Of a stretch of DNA of 64,000 nt, positions 1-11,000 are shown piece after piece. Positions within the stretch are counted from its first letter, which is position 1, and every line of letters begins with the position of its first letter. Made by a program: the position numbers and the translations under genes. The DNA is from Oncomelania hupensis (taxonomy: Eukaryota; Mollusca; Gastropoda; Littorinimorpha; Pomatiopsidae): contig CM072512.1 in the NCBI GenBank assembly GCA_036898135.1, positions 44,164,110 through 44,228,109 on the forward strand. The letters are read 5' to 3'. The notes below the pieces were generated by a model. It saw only the letters and a list, made by a program, of their open reading frames with translations. It was not told the origin of the DNA and made no database searches.

Positions 1-19
1 TATAAAACTTTCAGCTTCA

Positions 20-36
20 GGGGGGCTTCGCCCCCC
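20..36. repeat. G/C hairpin
   Basis: Seven-base perfect inverted repeat GGGGGGC/GCCCCCC around a TTC loop, followed by more C residues. It probably belongs to the repeat that continues to the left of the window. No function is claimed. Confidence 0.5.
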
Positions 37-59
37 CCCCCTGGACCCCGACCGCATTT

Positions 60-340
60 CAGAGGTTTTTTTCTTCACCTATTCTCCGGCCTGAGAGTTG
101 TAACCCCTTGGAATAACTGACTGCCGAGGCTGTGGATGCTAAATCACTCAATGTGTTCAAGAATAGTCTAGACAAGTTATTCAAGGACAGCATCTACTCC
201 ACCAATTTAGAATCCAAAAACTTCTAAATTGGTAGGCACTGAGGCCAAGGGTTTGGGTCTTGGGACCCTCATCAAGATTGATTATGAGGGCCAAAAGCTT
301 TTTAGCCTGCATGTCATGCTATGCTATGCTATGCTATGAT
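60..340 (+). mobile_element. LINE 3' end fragment (CR1/L2-like) with ATGCT tail
   Basis: Translating 98-227 gives a short C-terminal piece reading LTAEAVDAKSLNVFKNSLDK and ending NLESKNF-stop at 225-227. It matches the usual end of CR1-group reverse transcriptase ORFs (a 'PWNNL...SLNVFKNSLDK' type tail) and contains one in-frame stop. A short 3' UTR follows, then a tandem ATGCT pentamer at about 315-338, typical of a non-LTR retrotransposon tail. The rest of the element lies outside the window or was lost by 5' truncation. The family is judged from the tail only. Confidence 0.6.
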
Positions 341-598
341 GTGTATGGTTTGTATAATTCTGAACTATTTCATTTTCAGCTGCTATTCCAAGTTGTTACA
401 AGTTGAGCAAACCTTGCTTTGTTAAGTACTATGTATGCATCTAATCAATGGTGCTCAAGAGTAGATAATGATTATAAATTAATAATAATAATGATACATT
501 AATGATAAAAATTAAATTAGTTAGTATTGTAATGATACATTTACTGATAAAAGTAAATTAGTATTGTCAGGTTAGTTTTTCCATAATGTATTGACTGT
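341..598. other. AT-rich spacer, no gene seen
   Basis: AT-rich sequence with short repeats of ATGATACATT; no ORF, RNA gene or element end is recognised. TATTGACTGT at 589-598 is the probable left target duplication of the following RTE copy. Confidence 0.5.
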
Positions 599-3511
599 TC
601 TTCTATTTTTCCTTCCGAAAGGAAAATTAGAAGAACTGGACCACGAGCTGGACCACTATCGATGGAACATTTCACATATGAGCGAACTGCGTTGGAAAGG
701 CCTAGGTGAAACAATGACCGACAAAGGCCACAAGCTTTATTTCAGCAGGAGAGATGACAGGCATGAACACGGTGTTGGATTCTTGGTCCACAAAGGGTTG
801 CCGCTCAGTCTCCAGTAAACTCATTACCATCCGTCTGAGAGCAGCCCCTTTCGACATAACCATCATCCAGGCCTATGCCCCAACACCAGACTATGATGAC
901 AGCAAAGTGGAGGATTTTTATTAAAATCTTCAGGCTGTCCTTGACCAAGTGCCGAAGAAGGGCATAGTCATAGTGCAAGGCAGCTGGAATGCCAAGGTTG
1001 GCCAAGTTGCGTACCAGAATTTGGAAAACACATGTGGACCCCACTGCATCAACGAGACAATTTATGACAGAAGTCTGAGACTCTTGGAGTTTGACAGATA
1101 CAACAATCTGATAATGGCAAACACGCTTGGTCTCCACAAAAAATCCAGACGATGTACCTGGCACAGTCCCAGATTGACTAAATCATGGTCAAGAAACGCT
1201 TCAGATCAAATATCAACATTGGCAGGACATGCACTTTTCCAGAATCAGACATCGGAAGTGACCACGATCTCATGATGATGTCTTTCCAACTTTACTTGAA
1301 GGGAGTACACACAGCAAAGTGCCCCAGACTGAAGTTCGACCTTTACAAACTGCAAGTCCCAGAGGTTGGTGAAATATTCCAAGCCACAATTTGATGGAAA
1401 TTTGAACCTCTGTTCATTTTTGGGAGCTGGTGAAGTAGATTTCAACGCCATGACCACCACCTTCAATTCAGCTGTGACAGATGCTTCCATCAAGATCATT
1501 GGCAAGCACCGCCGAAAGAAAAAACTTTGGATCACCCCTGAACTTTTGGACCTGTGTAACAAATGAGAGATAAAACGAAGAAGAACACCTGACAGGGAGC
1601 TGATGCCTACCGAAAAATCAACAATGGCATCCGAAAAAGCATGCACACAGCAAAGGAGAGCTGGATAGAAGATCATTGTCAGGAAATAGAGAGTAGTCTG
1701 AAAACGAGTAACACTAACAGTAAGAAGGCCTAGCAGACTGTGAAGCGGTTGACAAGTGTTAAACAACCCAAGGTTTCGACTATCCAAAGTAAATCTGGCA
1801 TATGCCTTACAGAAGAACAAGGAAGTCTTGGATAGACAGACAGAGTACTGCTCTGACCTTTACAACCACACACCAAACAGAAACCCATCACTGCAGTTCT
1901 AGCATGTCCCCAGAACTGGAGAAGAAGAAATCCTCCCAATTCTCCGAGAAGAAGAAATCCTCCCAATTCTCCGAGAAGAAGTTGAGGCACCAGTGCAATC
2001 ACTGAAGAAGGGTAAGTCAGCGGAAGTGGCAACATTGCTTAAAGCAAGAGAAGCTATGATTGACGCCCTCGCCATTATCTGTAACAAGATCTGGTAGAGT
2101 GGGGAGTGACCTACACCATGGACCCAGTCACTTGTCATTACTCTTCCCGAAAAGGGTAACCTTCAGGAGTGTGAAAATTACTGCACCATCAGCCTCATCA
2201 GCCATCCCAGCAAGGTCCTCCTAAAAATAATACTCAACAGGTTGAAACCCCAAGCTGAACAAATCATAGCTGAAGAACAAGCAGGATTCAGGGCAGGGCG
2301 AAGTACCACTGAACAGATTTTCAACTTCAGAATAATTTGCGAGAAATACTTACAGCACCAACAACATCAATATACCTACAGCACCAACAACATCTATATT
2401 ATGTGTTTGTAGACTTTAATAAAGCGTTTGACCGAGTCTGGCATGCAGCTTTTTGGGCAACCATGAGAGTGTACAAAATCAGCCCTAAAATGATTGAAGT
2501 CCTCAAAAGCCTGTATAACAAGGCTACCAGTGTAGTCCTCCACAACAACGTCATCGGGAGCTGGTTCAGAACAACAATCGGTGTGCGCCAAGGATGCCTA
2601 CTCTCTCCAACACTCTTCATCTTCCTAGAGCGCATCATGCCAGATGCCCTTGCAGATCATGAAGGCATAATCAGCATAGGAAGTAGAGCAATCTCCAAAC
2701 TCAGTTTTATGGATGACATTGATGGCTTGCCTGGAGAGAAACAAGAACTTGAACAGCTGGTATTAGAGGCTTGACTCCACCTCCAGAGCCTTTGGAGTGC
2801 AAATAAGTGCAGAAAAGACCAAAATGATGATCAACAACACCAATGGTATCAACACGGACATCAAAGTCCAAGGCCAATCCCTCAAAACAGCGCATTGCTT
2901 CAAATATTTAGGAGCCATTGTATCAGACAATGCGTCCAGACAGGAAGTCCTCTCCTAGATCGCATAAAAAATTGCTGCCCTGATAAGGTTGAAGCCCATT
3001 TGGAAAAACAGGACCATCAGTCTACACTCCAAGGTAAGGCTGCTGTGGTCCCTTGTCATCTCCATCTTCTTATACGCTTGCAAAACTTGGATCCTCACAT
3101 CAGACCTACAAAGAAAAATACAAAGCATAGAGATTAGGTGCTAAAGAAGACTTCTGGGCATTTCCTATACCCAGCACATCACCAACGACGAAGTCCAACA
3201 GACCATCATACAAGCCATTGGACAATACGATAACATGCTCACAATGGTGAAAAAATGGAAACTCCAATGGTATGGCCACATCACCAGAGCATCAGGTCTT
3301 GCAAAGACCATTCTGCAAGGCACGGTGCAAGGAGGCAGAAGTAGGGGGAGACAAAAAAAGAGGTGGGAGGACAACATTTGAGAATGGACTGGCTTAACAC
3401 TGAGCAAATCCATCAGGTTTGCTGAGGAAAGAGAAAGATGGAGTACGCTGGTTAAACGATCATCTATTGTGCCCCAACGACTTTCGAATTACAGGATAGG
3501 ATAGGATAGGA
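599..3511 (+). mobile_element. RTE-clade LINE, nearly full length, inactive (copy A)
   Basis: Pieces of one RTE pol are spread over several frames. An APE-type endonuclease start lies at about 615-1260 (motifs SELRWKGLGETMT and HEHGVGFLVHKG). Reverse transcriptase follows at about 2230-2780 ([26 protein letters not shown]; the catalytic motif reads FMDD where the related copies read FADD). The C-terminal module at about 3160-3480 has WYGHITR-like, RRWEDN-like and DRERW-like signatures. Many frameshifts and stops make it a pseudogene. A 27-bp tandem duplication sits at about 1919-1982. The 3' tail is GGATA repeated, ending at 3511. TATTGACTGT (589-598) and TATTGATTGT (3512-3521) are a 10-bp target duplication with one mismatch, which fits an old insertion. 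Confidence 0.8.
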
Positions 3512-3812
3512 TATTGATTGTGGTAGGTATAAGATAATGTTCCACTTCCACTGTTCCAGGTAATAGATTATTAACAGTAGGTAATATTTTTATATCTATT
3601 GCCAAGTGACACAAACCAATGAACTCATTTGCTCAGTGCTGTTTCTAATAAGGTACTCAGTGTAATATAAGTGTGTTAAATTCTGAACAGAACCAATTTT
3701 TCTGACGCAGTCATACTCTGTGGGAACCCTTGTTGAGTGAGAGAAGAAGAAGTACGGGAAAAAAATACCGTAAAAAATAACCTGTCGGTGTTTCTTTGCA
3801 ACTGTTTCAGCG

Positions 3813-4054
3813 GTGTCTTTACTGGGCAAGAAAGGAAAGACATTAGACGCACAGGCACGAGAAATAGCATTGAACGTTGCAGAGTATTTCAAGAAAGAAG
3901 CTGATTTGGGAAGAACGTTGCTTCCATTGCATAGCTATCAGAAACGAGCTGCTGCAGCGACTGGGATCTCCACTGCGACGTTACGAAAGCTCGAGGGAGC
4001 ACGGAGAGAGATAAAGTCTGAGAAAGTTGCAGCTGAAGGGGTGAGAAGAGGTTG
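3813..4054 (+). pseudogene. Transposase N-terminal fragment (helix-turn-helix type), unidentified
   Basis: The open frame reads LDAQAREIALNVAEYFKKE and later AAAATGISTATLRKLEG, a helix-turn-helix style segment resembling the N-terminus of IS630/Tc1-group transposases common in molluscs. It is followed by a plausible donor (GTGAGA at 4055). No catalytic domain is found downstream before the solo LTR at 4362. The sequence on either side (3522-3812 and 4055-4361) holds no recognisable gene. A near-direct repeat TGAGTGAGAGAAGAA occurs at about 3734 and about 4316 and may mark element edges. The assignment is tentative; it could also be an unrelated host exon. Confidence 0.35.
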
Positions 4055-4361
4055 CTTATGGTTGATATAAATTTGTAAAGTTCTGCACTAAACTTTCCAC
4101 TTCTTTTCAGAAACCTCTTTGATTAATTGTGTAGTTTTGTACTAAAATGTTGAGGCTATTTTGAAACCATACCTAACAATAACATAAAGTTTATTCTATA
4201 ATTTGAAGCTATTTTATAAAACCTACCTAAAACTGTAAAGAAGGTTGTCTTTAATTTGTTTAGTTGATGACACAGTGGCTACAGTTTTTCAAACTATAAT
4301 ATAGTTTATAGAGCTGAGTGAGAGAAGAAAAAGATGCAAATAAGCATCTGCCATCAGGGTG

Positions 4362-4965
4362 TGTTACGTTGAAACGCGAAGGATAGTATGTCTGAAACGC
4401 GCACTATAGATCTAATCGTTTCGCTTTGCAAAGTATTCAATAATAGAGTGTATTTACCTTTGATTTGAGTTTGCGTTGTTGTTAGAAGAAGCTTTGTATA
4501 ACGTTGATAATTTTTGTTAGTCGATATTATTGGAGAATTCTCTAGATCTGCTTGTTTACTATCGATCGAAGTTTCGCGATATTTGAGAACATTCTTGGAC
4601 AGAAAGAATGTTGTATGACGTAAGTCAGTGATGACGAAGTTTCATTTGATTGGTTGTAATGCGTCATTCTGCCGTGTTCTAAATTGTTCTGGAGTATGAA
4701 GAGACTATATAAGTGCCGCACTGTTTCAGAAGAGGAGTGTTGTTGATAGTGTATTGCAAAGTGGGAAAGAGGGAGAGTGAAAAGGCGATTGTATGCAGTT
4801 GATGAACGCTGAATAAAGTTTGAAAACTTCATACGAAGACTTTGCCTTGTTGCTGAGTGAGCAGGCTGCGTGGATAAACGAATCAGAGTTACACCTATCA
4901 GGGTTTCAAGCATCGGGGCTGAATCAAATACTGATAGAAAAACACCAACAACATCGAGTGTAACA
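4362..4965 (+). mobile_element. Solo LTR of the Ty3/gypsy family, with 5-bp target duplication
   Basis: The 604-bp sequence starts TGTTACGTTGAAACGCG and ends GAGTGTAACA. It aligns end to end, with divergence, to the reverse complement of the LTRs at 46307-46944 and 51728-52365 (shared blocks AGATCTAATCGTTTCG, TCAAGCATCGGGGCTGAATC and ATAAACGAATC). The flanks GGGTG (4357-4361) and GGGTG (4966-4970) are a perfect 5-bp target duplication. That is the signature of LTR-LTR recombination after a complete insertion. Its sense strand is the same as DTWD1, and it ends 126 bp before the first recognised DTWD1 coding exon. Confidence 0.9.
4706..4713 (+). promoter_or_regulatory. TATA box inside the solo LTR
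   Basis: TATATAAG lies in the sense orientation of the LTR, about 380 bp upstream of the DTWD1 ATG at 5092. A polyadenylation-like AATAAA at about 4810 lies further into the LTR, in the usual LTR order (TATA, then AATAAA). Whether it drives DTWD1 is inference. Confidence 0.45.
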
Positions 4966-5091
4966 GGGTGCCATTACCAGCACCAGCACCGTAAGCAGTT
5001 CTTTAAGCTGGTATGTCCTCTGTACAACAACAGTAATTTTGTAAATGTATTTTTACCATAGATTCTTTGATTGCATGCTTCTGATTTCCAG

Positions 5092-8000
5092 ATGGTTGAG
5101 GACCCATTTCCCGATTTGGACATTGAGGATCCGTCGTTCCTGGATAGTACGGACTCCAGGCACAAATGCAAGACATGCCTCAAGTCCCGCAAGTTTTTCT
5201 GTTATACCTGTTGCACACCTAACCCACAGTTGCAGGATAAACTGCCAAGAATAAAAGTAAGCAATTTTTTTTACTGCGAGTAAAGAATTATAAAAGAGAG
5301 GGATAATAGTAAGTGGAATGGCCAAGTCCAAATTAAACACTAGAAGGGTAGTTTATGTTGAAACTTACGTTGTGAAAAGTTAAAACAGTTGAGCACAGGG
5401 TATTTCATCATTACAAATTCTGTTTTAGTTCTAGTTAAACTTCAAATGTTTAAATCCTAACTTTAAAGAGTAGTGTGTTACAATGTAGAGCAATATATGG
5501 ATATAAATTTTTTTTTTTACAAACTGAAGATCTTTTTATTTTATAAATACTGTGAGTGTGAGAGCAGTGGTAAGGTGATCCAAAGGTGATAAATGCATAC
5601 TTGATTGCCTGAAATGAGAAACGCTTTCTGTGACTATTGTATTATTATTGCAACTTATGTTTATCTGATTACAAAGTATGACTGTTGGGATACTGTGACA
5701 GTGGGTCTATTGTTGCTGGGCTCTGCACAATGGAATGCTATTACCCACTCGTCTTTCGTATGGGGGGCTCGGCTAGTTAGATCCCCCTATGACTAATCTT
5801 AATACATTTATATTTTTGGCCCGGTCTGTGTGAGATGGGGTTAAAGAGATAGGGAGAAAAGTGTAAAGATTCACTGACACACTAGCTCTCGCACGGCTAT
5901 AAAACATAGGTAGTCCAGCCACTTGTTAACAGTAAATATCACACATTTATTTCTTCTACTCTATATCTAATTCTCTAATCACTACATTAAATTAAATGTC
6001 CAAAACGTATGATAACTAGGATTAACTTAACAGTCCAAAAGTCACTTCGAGTGGTTCGGAGACTGGATAGATCTTTGATGGATCTATTCCGCTACTGTTC
6101 TCGATATTTGCTACTGCGTCATCCTTGGGCTTTGTTCTGGTTTTGCCTAATGTTCGTTTTTAGGAAGAATGGACTACCGCACAGTCCCTATAGATCAGTG
6201 TTCGTGCACGTGTTCTATGGTCTTAGCTTAAGCTTTGAGGTGCAGTGCTGTTGTCTCCTCGTCTTGTTTGTTGACTACTGAGCTATTGGAGCTCAGTGCT
6301 CTCTGCTCAATTTCAGGTTGCGTGTCTGGGATGACTCTCTGTGGGGTCTATCTCCTGCCGCGGACCAAGCCTGCTCGTCTGCAAAACATAAGACAAGTTT
6401 CTGCAACGCCTTGTTTACAAAGGGTGTGCAGAGCATCTCACTGTTGGCAGAAACACAGAGATGCCAACCCTCACGGTTTCGCCGTATTATTTTCCGGTGG
6501 CAAATAGTTTTTTATGGATTTACACTGGTCACTTTTCTTACGGCGAGAATAATTTTTACAAGATTATATATTTGCAGCTGATGATTATGGCAAAAGGACT
6601 GTTAACGTTTCAGACTGATTACACTTAGGCACTGTCACAGTATAAAATAATGCAGCTTATTATATAACGACCTTATAAGGTAATAAGTCTATTTGATAGC
6701 TTCAATTATTGAAGCTTGCTTTAGTTTAACTTATTGCATATTGTAGTTCACAACCTTGTTAGCTGCGCTGAAGCAGCAGCAGCAGCAGCAGACAAAACAA
6801 TGCAAAGAAATCAATGAGATTTACCTTTTTAAAAAAAATATTTTATGCCGATACACAACCTCAAAGCGATTTATATTAATCAACTTCAACATTGTGCTGT
6901 ACATGATTCTGATTCGTAGCAGGTTGATGTTAAATTTTTTTCAAACTGACATCGATTATCCTTCTGACTTCGGTCGGGGTCAAGTTTTACCACAGATTAT
7001 TAAAGAATTCTTTTGCGGAGCTCAGTCTTCTTTGATTTTTCCGATATGATTTTTAATAAGAAATCTGAATCCTGGACCTTTGCTTCCTCTTGTCTACTGA
7101 CAAAATTTTAAATCTACTGACAATTTATAAATTTCTCATTGGCAGATTTTTCTGCAGGTTGGCATCTCTAGAAACAGCCCTCAGTGAGTTCATCTCCACT
7201 TATACAGATGGGTTAGTCTCCAAAAACCTGCCCTTGGGGGGTACTTCACTTTGAGAACAAATAAAATATATAAGAAACCAATTATCTGTGTCTGTTTTGT
7301 TGTTATTGTGTTGAGTATATATTAATGTTATATTATTTAAAAGGATTTCCATTTAAAACTAAAGTGATTCTCTTTAATTTGTGTTTTTCTGCTAAAATTT
7401 ATGAAATTCCACAGCGCCATTTTGTGACATGCTGACGGTCAGAATTTTTTTTATCAGATTATTTGTTTATCTCGCTCAGTTTTATGGCTGAAAGTGGTAC
7501 AAACTTTGAAAATGCCTATTAAGGTTTGCCGATACACGCTTCAGCGTCATGTTGAGGTGCCACTTGATAATCTATTGCGTCACCAAAACTAGTTGGACGG
7601 ACGCAACGCTTCGTTACTTCACATATCACAGACACCGACAGCCTCCTCTCACTAAAGTTGTTCAAAATAATCGGGAATGAATGCTTTCTATTTTTAGCAC
7701 TGCACTATTTTTTTGTTATTAAAAGATAAGTAATCTTGATAGACCCCAATTATGAATAGAATTTGGTGTTCTTTGATTGCTGGTATCCTTCGTTACTAAT
7801 ATCTTGAGTTGCGTCCGTCCACCTTTAAAATAGAATAACTTAGGTTTAAAAATAAATGGAACTATATTTTAGGTATAAAAATAGTCACGGAAGTAGCGGA
7901 TTATATTTTGTTATAATTAGATGCTGTATTGATGCGCGGTATCGTCGAAATTTGAAAAAGTGTTTTCGTTGCTTTGAATCCACACGAAGTTGCGTCCGTC

Positions 8001-11000
8001 AATATTCTGATTACCAAAGTAAAAGAATCAAACTTTAATCTTTATTTTTACAATTATTATAATGTTTCCAGTTTTAAGAATATTATTGATGTGAATATTT
8101 ATTATTTGTGATTGTCGGGAGAGGGTTAGTTTTAAAAAGTAGGTCGGACGCAACGAAGTAGCCACAGCTGATAGTTACTTAGTTGCGATCGGCCTTCGGA
8201 AAATGTATTTATTTTATGACTTCTCAGAAGCACTAAAATTCTTGTTAATGTATTTTTTAAAATGTTATCTTCTTGAAATAGATACTTTTTTATAAAATGA
8301 TTTTAAAATTTACATAACTAGGAGTTTTGGACACCTTTTAGCAGTTCCTTTGGTTACTATGTTGCATCCGTCCATATGCTTCTACCTATACCTTTAAGGT
8401 GTTGGTACTCGGTAACTAAAAGAACAATTTTAAAAAAAATTATAAATGGAGAAAGGACAAAATATATACTTAAATATTGTGCATGTAACAACTTTCTCTT
8501 CAAAAGTTTTTTTTTTTACATCTATGTCACACTTTCAGCATGTTTCCAGAGAACGACCCAGATAAGAGACAAACAATTTTGTAAGTCCATGGTCCATGGA
8601 ATCTCCAACCTAATTCCTATATATATATATATATACATCGTGGCTAACTAAACACATGGAGAAGTCAGAGTTGCCTACCGTCCCGCTGTGGGCGGAATCG
8701 TCCCGATATCAGGTGAAAAAACGAGCTGTGTTCCGCGATTCCGCTTTTTAAGTTTACGTCCCGCCAAATAAAAATAAAAAAAACGATTTTTTTTTTTTAC
8801 CCGGTAGAAGTTTATTTTTAGCGCGTCGGCTGATGCAATATCGGTGGTCTGATCCGGTTTTTGCACGGACTAATGACGTGCATACAGTTTCAAACACAGA
8901 GTCACGTGACTTTCTTTAGCGCAACCTGCTAGTGGTAGGCCTAGGCTACTGACAAGTTGCCGCGATTGTTTCGACAGAAGTTATGGCAGTGTTCAGACTT
9001 CTTGTCAAGGTGATGCTCTCAGTCCTGACCATTCCACATTCTTCAGCACACTGTGAAAGGTTGTTTTCAATGGTCAGAAAAAACAAAACTGATTTCCGCT
9101 CTAGAATGGGTGACTCTTGAAGCAATCGTTGTTGCTAAAGCAAGACCAGGAATGAGTGTGGACAGGCAGTACACAAGCAAGCAGCTTCAACAGATAAAAA
9201 GTGCATATTACAAATCTCTGCTAAAACAATAGTTTACCATGTTACTTTGTGGTAGTATATGTATGTCACACTGACAGTTCATGTGTTTATTGGATTTTAC
9301 CTTCAGTGGCAGCATGCACATAATCTGTACAGGAATAATAGTTTCTCATGTAATGGTAGTGTATGTGACAGTGACACTACGTTTATTGGATTTTACCTTC
9401 AGTGGCAGTATGCAGATTAGTAAAACGGAATCATGAACTAAAGTTTCTGTGTTTTATTTGTTACTTCATCATTAACAGTATCAATAACAACAGATTCATA
9501 AACAAAGGTGAGTTTCAGTGTCACTAAATTTTTTAATTTATTTATTTTTTATTTTACATTTCAAAACTTCTTCAACGATCATAGCTGCTCGCCTGAAAGT
9601 CAAATCATTTGGCAAAAATATGCATGACATTTTTTTGTGTTGAAATCATCCAGTTGCGGTGTCCCTCCTAATCAAGCCATGTCCCTCTTTTTTGGTGCCA
9701 ATGTCCCTCTTTCACGTTTTGGGGGGTAGGCATGTCTGAGAAGTAATTAATAATATACACATTCTACGGTACAGCCACTGGTCTGCAATAATATAAATAG
9801 GAGAAACAACAGTTGGTCAGTGGAAGCTACCTTGTGTTCTCGAAAACCGGTCGCATGGGTCAGCCACATGGACAAGCAAAGTTTTACTAACATTCACAAT
9901 TATAAAACATGGCAAGACTTCACAAGCATTATCCAATAATATCAGTAAATCGTGGTAAAACAAAAGATCGATCATTTACCTTTTTGACAATGTTAGGCTA
10001 TGGCTATATTGCAATGAATGAATTTCACCCGTCACCTGCGTAGTCTTCTGAGACAGATCTTTCAGCGTGTGCGTCCTCTCGGTTGTGATTTCAGACAAAG
10101 ACTGACGTATCTTAACGCTGTGGTCAGCTAAAGCGCGCGATATCCCAAGATTCTTTGCGCAGGCGCTGGGGATGACGGATATAGGTCAGCTGGATTATGT
10201 CACAGCCTACCTAGTGAAGATTTAGCCTACACATACTTAGAACAAACCTAACTTTTATCGTCTGCTAGGCAGCGACTTTAAGTTACAAAGGCCAAAGCAG
10301 GATGAATGTTTAAGGCGAGAAGACTTAGTGCAGGGTCCAAACTAGCCTCTCGTGACAAGTACTAAGCCCTATGCTTATAATTGTTGTAATTGATTATATT
10401 GTTTGTTGATTGTGTCTGTATTTGTGTACATGTCTAGCTTCCCATCAAGATCGACATAATCAAGCATCAGAGTGAAACAGATGGAAAGAGCACTTGTCCA
10501 CATGCTGTTGTGCTTGCCCCTGACGATGTCACTGTCTACACCTTCCCTTGCATTCCTGATTATGACAGAGAAAAGGTGAATATCGGTTTCTTTTATTTTA
10601 GTGTTAAATGGTATTCAAATAAAATATTGATGATTTTGATAGTGTAGGAAGATTAGTGTAAAGTTTGAAGGAAATAAAACACACCAGATAGAAAAATTCC
10701 TATATGACTAAGTGCCAAAACGTGGTCACAGAGGGGTATATATGAATTGTTGGAATAAAATAAAGAAACAAAACATTCTACCATGATTGTGATGTTTGAG
10801 TTGTGTTGTGGAGTGATTGAAAAAGCAGAATGAGCAAAATGAAGTTTGAAATATTCTTTATTTTGATGATATTGACTACAATTGTCGAAAATTGGCCATT
10901 TTGGGGGGACCGGAAATCGGAACGTTTGCCTCAGTCTTTCTTGTTCTTTAAATAACTTTGCATAGCTTCAAAAATGCGAACCCATCTTTTAAAACATACT

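Noticed and set aside
1919..1982. Short tandem repeat considered as a CRISPR-like array
   Set aside because: Only two 27-bp units without spacers inside a dead LINE in a eukaryotic genome.
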